From contig DASTMB010000010.1 in the NCBI GenBank assembly GCA_035714365.1, forward strand, positions 62,001 through 126,000: DNA of 64,000 nt, written 5' to 3'. The translations under genes were made by a program, and so were the position numbers. This document shows positions 53,715 through 63,198 of the stretch, piece by piece. Each line of letters starts with the position of its first letter. Position 1 is the stretch's first letter. Below the pieces are notes generated by a model. That model was not told where the DNA came from and ran no database searches. It saw nothing but the letters and a program-made list of their open reading frames with translations. This DNA is from Mycobacteriales bacterium. GTDB lineage: Bacteria > Actinomycetota > Actinomycetes > BP-191.

Positions 53715-54047
53715 TCAGTCGGGCGCGATGAAGTCGTCCGGCGCGAGGCGCAGCATGTCCACCGGGCGGTCGTTGACGCAGTGCTCGACGACGATCGCCT
53801 CGCAGTCCTCGGCGGTGACGCCGCCGTACCAGACGTTGTCCGGCATGACGGCGACGACGGGCCCGGACGTGCACGCCTCCATGCAGCCGCTGTAGACGAC
53901 CTTGATGTTCGTGAGGTCGTGGCGGCCCTGCGCCTCGCGGAGCTCGTTGAACACGTCGTCGGCGCCGCGCTGGAGGCAGGAGCCGCGCGGGTGGCCGGCG
54001 GCGCGCTCGTTGATGCAGACGAACAGGTACCGCTCAGGCATCGCCAT
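53715..54047 (-). CDS. Thioredoxin-like [2Fe-2S] ferredoxin
   Basis: The 110-residue protein has C11 and C24 (FVCINERAAGHPRGSC) and C55, C59 (YSGCMEACTSGP), the ligand set of thioredoxin-fold [2Fe-2S] ferredoxins. It probably transfers electrons to an unknown oxidoreductase. It overlaps the IscA-like gene by 14 bases and shares its operon, which suggests a link to Fe-S handling. ATG 54047 follows AGGAGG by 12 bases. Confidence 0.9.
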   Translation of the reverse strand: MAMPERYLFVCINERAAGHPRGSCLQRGADDVFNELREAQGRHDLTNIKVVYSGCMEACTSGPVVAVMPDNVWYGGVTAEDCEAIVVEHCVNDRPVDMLRLAPDDFIAPD

Positions 54048-54375
54048 GGGCGTGCACGACCTCCTCGGCGCAGGAGCAGCCCTGCTCGGACGACGGGTGG
54101 GACCACACGAACTCGGCGCCGTGCGGGGTCTGCCGGTGGTCGAGCGTCGCGCCGGGGAGGCGCAGCATCGACGCGATGTCGACGTAGAGGCGGACGCCGT
54201 TGTCCTCGACCTCGAGCTCGCCCGGCTCCGGCTCCGCGGCGAGGTCCATCAGCGCCACGAACCCCTCGCAGCCGGACGACTGCACCGTCACGCGCAGCCC
54301 GGTCGCGCCGGCGCGCGCGAGCAGCGCCCGCGACCGCTCGGCGGCCGCGTCGGTGACGGTCACGACGTCGCCCAC
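54034..54375 (-). CDS. IscA/HesB-type iron-sulfur carrier-like protein
   Basis: The 113-residue protein has the three Fe-S cysteines of the family, C36 (SSGCEGF), C100 and C102 (QGCSCAEE), nearly the spacing of IscA (35/99/101). It likely carries or inserts [2Fe-2S]/[4Fe-4S] clusters. GTG 54375 lies six bases after GAGAAT, possibly leaderless. The C-terminus has an extra His-rich tail (VVHAHGDA). Confidence 0.82.
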   Translation of the reverse strand: MGDVVTVTDAAAERSRALLARAGATGLRVTVQSSGCEGFVALMDLAAEPEPGELEVEDNGVRLYVDIASMLRLPGATLDHRQTPHGAEFVWSHPSSEQGCSCAEEVVHAHGDA

Positions 54376-54386
54376 GCGCCCATTCT

Positions 54387-55250
54387 CTACGCGAGCCCGC
54401 GGCGGCCGACGGCGAGGTCGGCGTCGCCGCGGATCGCCGCCACCGTCCGCAGCACCCGCACCGTCTCCGCGACCTGGTGCGCGCGGAAGATCCGCGCCCC
54501 GAGCCAGGCGCTGACGGCCGTCGCCGCGAGCGTGCCCTCCAGGCGCTCGCCGACCGGCAGGTCCAGCGTCTCCCCGACGAAGTCCTTGTTCGACAACGCC
54601 ACCAGCACCGGGAAGCCCGTCGCCACCAGCTCGGGCAGGCGGCGGGTGACGGCGAGCGAGTGCCGGGAGTTCTTGCCGAAGTCGTGGCCGGGGTCGACCA
54701 CGATGCCGTCCCGGCGGACGCCCTTCGCCAGCGCGTCGTCCGCGAGCCGGGTGCAGGTCGCGACGACGTCGGCGACCACGTCGTCGTACGCCACCCGGTG
54801 CGGCCGGGTGCGCGGCGTCGCGTGGCCGGCGTGGGTGCAGACCAGCCCGGCGCCGTGCGCCGCCGCGACCTCCGCGAGCCGCGGGTCCGCGCCCTCCCAC
54901 ACGTCGTTGAGGAGGTCGGCCCCCTCCCGGCAGGCGGCCTCGCCGACCTCGGCGCGCCACGTGTCGACGCTGATCACGACGTCCGGGTGCCGCGACCGGA
55001 CCTCCCCGACGAACGCCGCCGTCCGCCGGATCTCCTCCGCCGCGTCGACGTCGTCGCCCGGCCCGGCCTTGACGCCGCCGACGTCGACGATCGCCGCGCC
55101 CTCCTCGACCACCCGGTCCACGCGGTCCAGCGCCGCGCCGTGCGCGTACGTCGCCCCCTTGTCGAAGAACGAGTCCGGCGTGCGGTTGACGATGGCCATG
55201 ACGGCGAGGTCCGTGCCGGAGAACGTCCTCCGGCCGAGGCGTAGGTCCAC
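54387..55250 (-). CDS. folP2: Dihydropteroate synthase-like protein, FolP2 type
   Basis: The 287-residue TIM-barrel protein has VMAIVNRTPDSFFDKGATY (about 18-36), DVGGVKAGPG, VDTWRAEVGEAA, NDVWEGADPRL and a C-terminal FRAHQVAETVRVL. The NRTPDSFxDKGAT variant matches mycobacterial FolP2, whose members did not show dihydropteroate synthase activity, rather than FolP1 (NVTPDSFSDGG). Synteny with a DivIVA-domain gene and DUF3117 agrees with Rv1207. GGAGG precedes GTG 55250. Confidence 0.85.
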   Translation of the reverse strand: MDLRLGRRTFSGTDLAVMAIVNRTPDSFFDKGATYAHGAALDRVDRVVEEGAAIVDVGGVKAGPGDDVDAAEEIRRTAAFVGEVRSRHPDVVISVDTWRAEVGEAACREGADLLNDVWEGADPRLAEVAAAHGAGLVCTHAGHATPRTRPHRVAYDDVVADVVATCTRLADDALAKGVRRDGIVVDPGHDFGKNSRHSLAVTRRLPELVATGFPVLVALSNKDFVGETLDLPVGERLEGTLAATAVSAWLGARIFRAHQVAETVRVLRTVAAIRGDADLAVGRRGLA

Positions 55251-55318
55251 GTCACCTCCGGGTAGCCATGACACGATTGGCACCGCACCGTACGACGCCG
55301 GCCCGAAGGGTGTGCTCG

Positions 55319-56248
<930 letters not shown>

Positions 56249-56710
56249 GTGGCCGAGCTCACCGTCTCCGTCGACGTCGCCGCGACGCCGGAGCGGGTGT
56301 GGGACGCCGCGGTCGACTGGGACCGCCAGCACGAGTGGATGGCGCTGACCCGCGTCCGCGGCGGGCAGGGGCCGGGTGCGCGGCTCGAGGCGTTCACCGG
56401 GGTGGGGCGGCTCGGCTTCGTGGACCCGATGACGGTGACGACGTGGGACCCGCCGCGGCGCTGCGTCGTCCGCCACGACGGGCGGGTCGTGCGGGGGACG
56501 GCGGCGTTCGAGGTGGTGCCGCTGCCCGGCGGGCAGGCGCGGTTCGTCTGGACCGAGTGGCTGGTGCTGCCGCTCGGCCTGGTGGGCGAGCTGGGGTTCG
56601 CGCTGCTGAAGCCGTTGATCCGCTGGCCGCTGGTGTGGTCGATGCGGAGGTTCGCGACGTTCGTCAGTAGCCGCGGAACGTCGGGGGCTCCTTCGCCAGG
56701 AACGACCTGA
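56249..56710 (+). CDS. SRPBCC-family protein
   Basis: The 153-residue protein starts LTVSVDVAATPERVWDAAVD and has a START-like pattern with WDPPRRCVVRHDGRVVRG and a hydrophobic C-terminal helix (FALLKPLIRWPLVWSMRRF). SRPBCC proteins bind hydrophobic ligands. GTG 56249 abuts the DivIVA-domain stop. It overlaps the end of the enoyl-CoA hydratase by 47 bases convergently. Confidence 0.87.
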   Translation: MAELTVSVDVAATPERVWDAAVDWDRQHEWMALTRVRGGQGPGARLEAFTGVGRLGFVDPMTVTTWDPPRRCVVRHDGRVVRGTAAFEVVPLPGGQARFVWTEWLVLPLGLVGELGFALLKPLIRWPLVWSMRRFATFVSSRGTSGAPSPGTT

Positions 56711-57449
56711 CGGCGTTGACGTGGTCGTCGGTGCGACCGGCGGCCGCCTGGAGCTCGGCCTCGCGCGCCAGCGCGTCCGGCAGCGACGTCGTGAACGACT
56801 CGGCGACCAGCCGCTTGATGTAGCCGTACGCGACGGTCGGCCCGGCCGCGAGCTGCCGCGCGAACGCGCCCGCCTCCTCGGCCAGCGACTCCGCCGGGAC
56901 GACGCGCGTCACGAGGCCGAGCCGCAGCGCCTCCTCGGCGCGCACCGGCTCGGACAGCAGCAGCAGCTCCAGCGCCTTCGCCGAGCCGACGAGCCGCGGC
57001 AGCGTCCACGACGCGCCGGTGTCCGGCACCAGGCCGATCTTCGAGAACGCCATCGCGAACGACGCCTTCTCGCTCGCGATGCGGAAGTCGCAGGCGAACG
57101 CGATCGACGCGCCCGCGCCGGCCGCCGCGCCGTTGATCGCGGCGACGGTCGGCTTGGGGAGGGTCGCCAGCGTGGTGGCGACGTCGTTGAAGCCGGCGAC
57201 GATGCCGCCGAGGTCGGGGTCGTCCGCCTCGTAGAGCGGCAGCAGCTCCTTGAGGTCCTGCCCGACGCAGAACGCCCGCCCCTCGCCGGTGATGAGCACC
57301 GCGCGGACGTCGCCGTCCTCGGCCGCCTCCTCGAACGCCGCCCGCAGGCCGTCGCGCACGGCCTGGTCGGCGGCGTTCATCGCGTCGGGGCGGTTGACGG
57401 TGACGGTCGCGACGCCGTCGGCGACGTCGTAGCGGACGGCGTCGCTCAT
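56664..57449 (-). CDS. Enoyl-CoA hydratase/isomerase family protein
   Basis: The 261-residue crotonase has the oxyanion/CoA motifs FCVGQDLKELLP and NGAAAGAGASIAFACDFRIA and KIGLVPDTGASWTLPRLVG, with the acidic position of the second motif compatible with PaaB/PaaG-type hydratases. It is the last gene of a PaaX-EthD-ECH operon (ATGA overlap), which suggests phenylacetate- or aromatic-CoA metabolism. Confidence 0.92.
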   Translation of the reverse strand: MSDAVRYDVADGVATVTVNRPDAMNAADQAVRDGLRAAFEEAAEDGDVRAVLITGEGRAFCVGQDLKELLPLYEADDPDLGGIVAGFNDVATTLATLPKPTVAAINGAAAGAGASIAFACDFRIASEKASFAMAFSKIGLVPDTGASWTLPRLVGSAKALELLLLSEPVRAEEALRLGLVTRVVPAESLAEEAGAFARQLAAGPTVAYGYIKRLVAESFTTSLPDALAREAELQAAAGRTDDHVNAVRSFLAKEPPTFRGY

Positions 57450-57769
57450 ACGGCGGCGCCGGAGTCGTCGACCACCTCGGCCGTGAACATCGTGACGAGG
57501 TCCATGCCGCCCCAGGACTGGAGGTTCTCGCCGGAGGAGCGCCACGGGTCCGTCTTGAACGCCGCCTTCATCGACTCGACGTCGGTGAAGTAAAGCTCGG
57601 CGAGCAGGTAGTACGCCGGCTCGCCGACCATCATCCGGGTCACCTTGGCGAGCTCGGTGCGGACCAGGCCCGGGGTGTCGTTGACGATCGGGACGTGGGT
57701 GCCGAAGTAGTCCTTGTCGAACCGCTCCGGGTCCTCGGGGGTGCGGTAGAGGGCGACGTACTTGATCAC
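57446..57769 (-). CDS. EthD-domain (dimeric alpha/beta barrel) protein
   Basis: The 107-residue protein starts VIKYVALYRTPEDPERFDKDY with HVPIVNDTPGLVRTEL, the EthD pattern; the family forms ferredoxin-like dimers involved in oxidation or isomerisation of aromatic/ether compounds. GTG 57769 overlaps the PaaX stop, and its stop overlaps the hydratase start. Confidence 0.88.
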   Translation of the reverse strand: MIKYVALYRTPEDPERFDKDYFGTHVPIVNDTPGLVRTELAKVTRMMVGEPAYYLLAELYFTDVESMKAAFKTDPWRSSGENLQSWGGMDLVTMFTAEVVDDSGAAV

Positions 57770-58542
57770 TCGCGGGCCTCCAGGCAGGAGTCGACGAAGC
57801 GCGCGGCGGCCGGGAGCAGCCGCGAGGACTCGGCGTCGAAGTACGCCGCGGCCTTGCTGCCCGGCCAGTCGATCGGCAGCAGCGCCGGGGGCAGGGCGGG
57901 GTCGGTGAACAGGAACTTCCGCCACTCGTGCACGAGCCGGGTCCGGGCGACGAACGCCGCCTGGTCCGTCTCGGCGTCGCCCGCCCAGGTGGCCGCCTCG
58001 TCCAGGAACCGCAGGTACGAGCGGCCGAGGCCGTCGAGGTCCCAGGCGCGGGCGATGAGCATCGCCGAGTCGCCGTCGTGGTGCGCGGTGAACCGCTCCG
58101 CCCGCGCTCCCTCGGCGGCGAGCAGGCCGTCCAGCTCGCCGGCCGGTCGCGGCGCGAGCCAGGTGGTGTCGTCCAGCGGGCCGTAGCCGAGGAACGACAG
58201 CCCGGCGCGCAGCCGGTCGCGCGCCGAGCGGCCGGCGGGGAGCGTCACGGAGAGCAGGTGCCAGGAGCCGTCCCAGTCCATCGACCGGGTGCGGTAGATG
58301 CGGGCCGCGGCGTCGTCGAGGCGGCGGGTGGCGCGCGGCGTGAGCGCGTACCCGGAGGCGCCGTGGACGCGGGTCGGCGTGAGCCACCCCTGCCGCACCA
58401 TCCGGGAGATCGCGGTGCGGACGGCCGGCGGCGCGACACCGAGCGGCGCGAGCAGGCGGACCAGCGCGGCGACGGGCGCGGCGCCACCGCGCTCGCGCAG
58501 GTGGTCGCCGAACAGGTCGAACAGCGCGGAGCGCGCGTTCAC
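57766..58542 (-). CDS. PaaX-family transcriptional regulator
   Basis: The 258-residue regulator has the PaaX N-terminal winged helix (ARSALFDLFGDHLRERGG, PPAVRTAISRMVRQGWL) and C-terminal PaaX_C domain (about 180-258, RTRLVHEWRKFLFTDPALPP). PaaX represses phenylacetate catabolism in response to phenylacetyl-CoA in studied systems. It heads the three-gene operon. GTG 58542 is chosen with GAGGAGG eight bases upstream. Confidence 0.9.
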   Translation of the reverse strand: MNARSALFDLFGDHLRERGGAAPVAALVRLLAPLGVAPPAVRTAISRMVRQGWLTPTRVHGASGYALTPRATRRLDDAAARIYRTRSMDWDGSWHLLSVTLPAGRSARDRLRAGLSFLGYGPLDDTTWLAPRPAGELDGLLAAEGARAERFTAHHDGDSAMLIARAWDLDGLGRSYLRFLDEAATWAGDAETDQAAFVARTRLVHEWRKFLFTDPALPPALLPIDWPGSKAAAYFDAESSRLLPAAARFVDSCLEARE

Positions 58543-58749
58543 GGTCGTCACCTCCTCGGAGCGGGCCACGCCGCAGTATGACGAGCGCGGCCGCGACCCT
58601 GCCACGGCGCCGTTCCCGGGGCCGCGCCGGGGCGGCCGGGGGTGCCCGAGTTTCCGTCCGCGCCGCAGATGCGGGAGAATCGCCGTACCGAAGGGCCGCG
58701 CGCGTCGCGGCCGCACGACCACCGAGCGCGCGACGCGAGGGGAGACAGC
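58543..58749. other. Intergenic region between PaaX operon and DUF3117 gene
   Basis: This 207-base divergent region has no convincing gene. GGGAGAAT (58673-58680) could be a -10 for DUF3117, with GAGGGGAGA as ribosome site just before ATG 58750. No PaaX operator was recognised. Confidence 0.35.
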
Positions 58750-58920
58750 ATGGCGGCGATGAAGCCGCGGACGGGCGACGGTCCGCTGGAGGTCACCAAG
58801 GAGGGGCGCGGCATCGTGATGCGCGTTCCGCTGGAAGGTGGCGGCCGGCTGGTCGTCGAGCTCTCGGCGGACGAGGCCACCGCCCTCGGCGACGCGCTGA
58901 AGGGCGTCGTGACGGGCTGA
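58750..58920 (+). CDS. DUF3117 small protein (Rv1211-like)
   Basis: The 56-residue protein MAAMKPRTGDGPLEVTKEG ... RVPLEGGGRLVVELSADEA matches the near-invariant actinobacterial DUF3117 family. Function unknown. GGGGAGA precedes the ATG. It is isolated by a strong hairpin after its stop, suggesting a monocistronic, highly expressed gene. Confidence 0.92.
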   Translation: MAAMKPRTGDGPLEVTKEGRGIVMRVPLEGGGRLVVELSADEATALGDALKGVVTG

Positions 58921-58930
58921 ACCAGCGTGA

Positions 58931-58962
58931 CGGAAGGCGGCGGGGGGACCCGCCGCCTTCCG
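58931..58962 (+). terminator. Hairpin terminator after DUF3117
   Basis: A perfect 14-bp stem (58931-58944 with 58949-58962, arm CGGAAGGCGGCGGG) with loop GGGA lies 10 bases after the DUF3117 stop. No T-tract follows. Confidence 0.85.
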
Positions 58963-59003
58963 CATGTCCGAGCAGCATGTCCGAGCCGTACGGAGGCCCA
59001 CCC

Positions 59004-60476
59004 GTGCTCGATCTTCGACTCGTGCCGCCCGCCGACCCGGCGACCGTCACCGACGCGGCCGTCGCGGTCGCCGTCGTCGACGGTGCCGTCCGCGGCGGCG
59101 ACGCCCTCGGCGCCGCGCTCGGCGTCGACCTCGCCGAGCACGTCGAGAAGGAATCGTTCAAGGGCGAGCCGGGCGACGTGCTCGCGGTCCCGGCGTTCGG
59201 GCGGCTCGGCTCGGACGTGCGGACGGTGCTGCTCGTCGGCCTCGGCAAGGCCGCCGGCGCCGACGCGACGACGTTCCGCAAGGCGGGCGCGGCGCTCGCG
59301 CGCAAGGCCGGCAAGGCCGGCACCGTCCACGCGCTGGTGACGGCGGAGGCGACGCCGGCCGAGCTGGCGGCGTTCGCGGAGGGCGCGCTGCTCGCGTCGT
59401 ACGCCTACACCGAGAACAAGTCCGACCCGAAGCCCCCGACGCTGACCCGCGTCGACCTGGCCAGCCGCAAGGGCGGCGCCAAGGCGGAGGCCGCGCTCGA
59501 CCGCGCCCGCCACCGCGCCACCGCGACCGCGCTGGTGCGCGACCTCGCCAACCGGCCGTCGCTGGACAAGACACCGGAGTGGCTGGCGAAGCAGGCCGCC
59601 ACCCTCGCCAAGAGGACCGGGCTCGGCGTCACCGTGCTGGAGCCGGCCGAGCTGGCCGAGCGCGGGTTCGGCGGCATCCTCGCCGTCGGCGGCGGCAGCA
59701 CCCGCAAGCCGCGGCTGATCCGCCTCGACTACGACCCGCCCGGCAAGACCCGCGCGCGGGTCCTGCTCGTCGGCAAGGGGATCACGTTCGACACCGGCGG
59801 GCTGTCCATCAAGCCGAACGACGGCATGGCCGCGATGAAGACCGACATGGCCGGCGGGGCCGCCGTCATCGCGACGTTGCAGGCGCTGCCCGCGCTCGGG
59901 CTGCCGGTGCGCGTCGTCGGCCTGGTGCCCGCCGCCGAGAACATGCCGTCCGGCACCGCCGCGCGCCCTGGCGACGTGATCCGCCACTACGGCGGCCGCA
60001 CCGTCGAGGTCCTCAACACCGACGCCGAGGGCCGGCTGGTGCTCGCCGACGCGCTCGCGTACGGCGTGCGGGAGCTGGACCCCGACTACGTCGTCGACCT
60101 GGCCACGCTGACCGGCGCCATCGGCATCGCGCTCGGCAAGCGGACCGCGGGCCTGTTCGCCAACGACGAGCGGCTCGCGGCGGCGCTGCTGCGCGCGGCC
60201 GAGCAGGCGGGGGAGCGGGTCTGGCGGATGCCGCTGGTGGACGACTACCGGCGCGACCTCGACTCGCCGGTCGCCGACCTGAAGAACATCGGCGGGAAGT
60301 TCGGCGGCGGCTCGATCACGGCGGCGCTGTTCCTGCGCGAGTTCGTCGACGGCAAGCGCTGGGCGCACCTCGACATCGCCTCCGCGGCGCGGTCGGACAA
60401 CGACGAGGACGAGATCAGCAAGGGCGCGACCGGCTTCGGCGTCCGCACCCTGCTGACGTGGCTCGAGTCGCTGTAG
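59004..60476 (+). CDS. pepA: Cytosolic leucyl aminopeptidase
   Basis: The 490-residue M17 aminopeptidase has GKGITFDTGGLSIKP (catalytic Lys and metal ligands, about 256-270), KTDMAGGAAVI and the family signature NTDAEGRLVLADAL (about 338-351). It removes N-terminal residues from peptides using two zinc/manganese ions. GTG 59004 follows CGGAGG by seven bases; ATG 58977 is an alternative. The stop overlaps the next GTG by one base. Confidence 0.95.
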   Translation: MLDLRLVPPADPATVTDAAVAVAVVDGAVRGGDALGAALGVDLAEHVEKESFKGEPGDVLAVPAFGRLGSDVRTVLLVGLGKAAGADATTFRKAGAALARKAGKAGTVHALVTAEATPAELAAFAEGALLASYAYTENKSDPKPPTLTRVDLASRKGGAKAEAALDRARHRATATALVRDLANRPSLDKTPEWLAKQAATLAKRTGLGVTVLEPAELAERGFGGILAVGGGSTRKPRLIRLDYDPPGKTRARVLLVGKGITFDTGGLSIKPNDGMAAMKTDMAGGAAVIATLQALPALGLPVRVVGLVPAAENMPSGTAARPGDVIRHYGGRTVEVLNTDAEGRLVLADALAYGVRELDPDYVVDLATLTGAIGIALGKRTAGLFANDERLAAALLRAAEQAGERVWRMPLVDDYRRDLDSPVADLKNIGGKFGGGSITAALFLREFVDGKRWAHLDIASAARSDNDEDEISKGATGFGVRTLLTWLESL

Positions 60477-61270
60477 TGGCCGAGGCGCACTTCCGCGGTC
60501 CCGCCGGCGTCCTCGCCGTCCTGCTCCTGGAGATCGCGCTCGGCTCGCTCGGCGTGCTCGTCGTCGCGCCGGTGTGGGGCGTGGTCAAGCGCGGCTACTT
60601 CCTGCTCGTCGGCTGGACCGTCGCCGTCTGCGCGCTGCTCGCCTGGCTGTCCGCGCGCGGCGCGCTCGCCGACGCCGGCTCCGACGGCACCCTCGCCAAC
60701 GTCGCGCTGCTCGCGCTGCTCGGGCTCTCCGCCGCGTCGCTGGCGGCGTTGCAGACGCGGCGCGAGGCGGTGGGGCGGTGGCTCGGCGCCGCAGGCTGCA
60801 TCGCCGGTGTCGTCGCGGTCGTCGGCATCGCGCAGCTCCGCGGCAGCGGCGGCGAGCTGTGGGGCGGGCTGGCCGCGATGCTGACGGGGGCGGCGTTCCT
60901 CGGCGCGACGTGGGACGGCATGGTGCTCGGCCACTGGTACCTCGTGGACCGCAAGCTCACCGTGTCGCCGATGCGCTGGCACGCGTGGGCGTTCACCGCC
61001 GGCATCGCGCTGGCGCTGGTAAGCGCCGGGCTGGCGAAGGGCGGCACGCCGACCGGCAGCGAGGCCGGCCTGAACCCGCTGCTCTACGTCTCCAACCTCA
61101 CGCTGTACCTGGCGTTCGGCCTGGTCGCGGTCAACGCGCTGCTGGCGTTCTTCGTGCACAAGCTCGTCAACGAGGGCTCGATCCGCGCCGCCACCGGCAT
61201 GCTCTACCTCGCCGTGATCATGGCGTTCGCGGCGGAGTTCGCGGCGAAGGCGCGCTTCTTCACGGTCTAG
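60476..61270 (+). CDS. Seven-helix membrane protein of unknown function
   Basis: The 264-residue protein has seven or eight hydrophobic segments, starting AGVLAVLLLEIALGSLGVLV. WDGMVLGHWYLVDRKLTVSPM and RWHAW in the middle are polar within the membrane and might be functional. It is translationally coupled to pepA. No family recognised. It converges on a small minus-strand gene with a 4-base overlap. Confidence 0.75.
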   Translation: MAEAHFRGPAGVLAVLLLEIALGSLGVLVVAPVWGVVKRGYFLLVGWTVAVCALLAWLSARGALADAGSDGTLANVALLALLGLSAASLAALQTRREAVGRWLGAAGCIAGVVAVVGIAQLRGSGGELWGGLAAMLTGAAFLGATWDGMVLGHWYLVDRKLTVSPMRWHAWAFTAGIALALVSAGLAKGGTPTGSEAGLNPLLYVSNLTLYLAFGLVAVNALLAFFVHKLVNEGSIRAATGMLYLAVIMAFAAEFAAKARFFTV

Positions 61271-61566
61271 TCGTCGCGCTTCTCCTGACCGAAGGTGATG
61301 GTGAGCACCTTGCCGCGCGGCCACGACACCTTGCCCAGCCGCACGATCCCCAGCATCACGGTGACGGAGACGAGCACGAACGCCGAGTGCGTCTCGTGCA
61401 GGGCGTAGCCGCCGAGCGCGCAGACCATCCCGAGCTCGGCGACCTGCGGCCAGGTGGGCGAGTGCGGCGGGCGGCGGCGGGCCGGGCGCGACGCCGCCCG
61501 CGACGCGGCGCGCGACGGGACGTCGCGTGCGTCGCGCAGCGCGGGCTGCGGGGCTGCCGCCGTCAC
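61267..61566 (-). CDS. Small membrane protein
   Basis: The 99-residue protein has a basic disordered N-terminus (ASRAASRPARRRPP) and two hydrophobic segments (VAELGMVCALGGYALHE, SAFVLVSVTVMLGIVRLG), with a charged tail GQEKRDD. Function unknown. GGGAG precedes GTG 61566. Confidence 0.6.
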   Translation of the reverse strand: MTAAAPQPALRDARDVPSRAASRAASRPARRRPPHSPTWPQVAELGMVCALGGYALHETHSAFVLVSVTVMLGIVRLGKVSWPRGKVLTITFGQEKRDD

Positions 61567-61862
61567 CGTGCACTCCCGTCCGGGCAGGCGACCGCCGGCG
61601 CACGGGGACGCGGTCACCGCCCAGTCAGGAGTTGGAAGGTCCGGACTGTGCGCGGTCCTGCTCGGTACCGAAGGCCCCCGTGGCCCTCCGGCATTGCACC
61701 TTCTTCTTTCGCGCAGAGCCGCCACACGGCCAATGGGGGACCGGGTAGGGAAGGCGACGCGGCGCGCACGCAGCGTAGCGGAATGCCCGAATTGGGTGCA
61801 ATACCAGACAAATATTCAGTTGTGGTGGCGGGCGCGGGCCGCTGACGCGGACGCGCCACGCG
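61567..61862. other. Intergenic region, no gene recognised
   Basis: This 296-base region between two minus-strand genes has a comparatively AT-rich patch (AATACCAGACAAATATTCAG, 61800-61819) that could hold a promoter for the downstream small membrane gene. No toxin gene for the adjacent DUF1778 antitoxin and no structured RNA was recognised. Confidence 0.4.
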
Positions 61863-62078
61863 CTACGCGGTGACCCCCGGGTGCGCGGGGAGCCTCGGCT
61901 CCGCGAGCGGCGGGGCGGCGGACGAGACGACGTGCTGGGCGCGTTCCCTGGCGGCGTCGAGGAGGAACGCGCTCAACGACACCCCGGTCAGCGCGGCGGC
62001 ACGCCGGAGCAGGGCGTCGAGCGCCGGGTCGACCCGCAGGTTGATCCGGGCCGAACGGCGCGGTGGAGCAGTGGTCAT
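61863..62078 (-). CDS. DUF1778 antitoxin, TacA-like, orphan
   Basis: The 71-residue protein has the ribbon-helix-helix start RRSARINLRVDPALDALLRR then AALTGVSLSAFLLDAARERA, typical of DUF1778 antitoxins that pair with GNAT toxins (TacT). No GNAT gene lies downstream in the expected place. It could be an orphan repressor. ATG 62078 is used because it starts directly before the strand. Confidence 0.78.
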   Translation of the reverse strand: MTTAPPRRSARINLRVDPALDALLRRAAALTGVSLSAFLLDAARERAQHVVSSAAPPLAEPRLPAHPGVTA

Positions 62079-62174
62079 GCCGCTGATCCTGCCCCTCCGC
62101 GCCCGGGGACCGACCGGCGGGAGGGGAGATTGTGGACAGTGCCGCGCCACTTGTGGAAGCAGGGGCCGGTGCGG

Positions 62175-62576
62175 TCAGAGCACGATCGTCTTGTACGCCG
62201 CTGCGCAGGCGGCCGCCAGCAGGGCAACGGCGGCGGCGGTGGTGACGGCCACGTCGATCACGACACACGTCCAGTAGAAGCGGGGGTCCTTGCGTCGAAG
62301 CCGCGCGACGCGTACGTCATCGGCGAGGGTTGCCGGGAACTGCCGGTCGGCTACCCAGCAGAAGAACGACATGAGCGGGTGGAGACGCGTCAGGTGCGAC
62401 AGCGTCCGGGCGCCGATGTCTGACGCCGCGGGATCCGGCGGCGTCGTCGCGTCCTTGGTGTTCGTGACCTCCCGGCGGGAGCCCTCGATGTTCCGCAGAG
62501 CCTCGTCGCGGGCCAGCGGCGCAGGCTCCGCGCCGCGTTGCGGCTCCTCCTCCGCCGTGCCGCCCCCGTTCGTCAT
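62175..62576 (-). CDS. Membrane protein following ImmA/IrrE protease gene
   Basis: The 133-residue protein has a disordered acidic N-terminus, then TLSHLTRLHPLMSFFCWVAD and RKDPRFYWTCVVIDVAVTT with a hydrophobic C-terminal helix. ATG 62576 is 3 bases after the stop of the protease gene, so they are an operon. Function unknown. Confidence 0.65.
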   Translation of the reverse strand: MTNGGGTAEEEPQRGAEPAPLARDEALRNIEGSRREVTNTKDATTPPDPAASDIGARTLSHLTRLHPLMSFFCWVADRQFPATLADDVRVARLRRKDPRFYWTCVVIDVAVTTAAAVALLAAACAAAYKTIVL

Positions 62577-62579
62577 GCG

Positions 62580-63122
62580 TCAGAACCCGAGGCGCAGCCG
62601 GCGGTACTTGAGCGCATCGAGCGACACGTCGAACCGGCGCATCAGCTCGAAGTCGCTCGTCCGCTCGTTGACAGCGGCACGCAGCGCGGCCTCGGGCATC
62701 AGGAGCGATCCCGCGAACTCGTTCGCGTACACCTCGTCGAGGGCACCTCTGCCGGAGTCGGAGCGCTTGTCGACGAACGCCTTGCCTTCGGCGAGCTCTG
62801 CCGACCGCAACACGTAGTGCCCGATCTCATGCGCGCAGGAGAACCGGAAGCGGGCCGGCGGCTGGTCCTTGTCGAGGTAGATGTCGACGCCGGCCGCGCT
62901 ACCGACGACCATTCCGAAGACATCGTCCGCGAGCTGCGCCGAGAAGACCGACAGGCCGAGCGCGCGAGCGATCGACACGGGATCGACCGGGTACGCGTCG
63001 GTGGACCAGTACGAAGCCAGCACGTTGTCGGCATCCGCCCGTGCCTTCTGCCGGACCTGTTCGTAGGTCAGGTCCCGAAGCGCGTCCGCCGGTCGAGCCG
63101 CCACGGCCGAAGCGTATGCCAC
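62580..63122 (-). CDS. ImmA/IrrE-family metallopeptidase
   Basis: The 180-residue protein has HEIGHYVLRSAELAEGKAFV with the zinc motif HExxH (H-E-I-G-H) and the downstream EVYANEFAGSLLMPEAALR that supplies the third ligand. Family members cleave HTH repressors to induce mobile elements or DNA-damage genes. No XRE repressor gene is beside it. GTG 63122 follows GGGAGGAACGGGA. The bases upstream carry direct repeats of CTGTGGAC. Confidence 0.85.
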   Translation of the reverse strand: MAYASAVAARPADALRDLTYEQVRQKARADADNVLASYWSTDAYPVDPVSIARALGLSVFSAQLADDVFGMVVGSAAGVDIYLDKDQPPARFRFSCAHEIGHYVLRSAELAEGKAFVDKRSDSGRGALDEVYANEFAGSLLMPEAALRAAVNERTSDFELMRRFDVSLDALKYRRLRLGF

Positions 63123-63198
63123 TCTCCCGTTCCTCCCTGGTGACGACGGACGTCCATTCTCCCGCCGGCACGGCGACTCGCAGGGGCAGGCGCGCGAT

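Noticed and set aside
61614-61859. Small minus-strand frame as the missing toxin for the DUF1778 antitoxin
   Set aside because: The translation has no GNAT or other toxin motif and no ribosome site.
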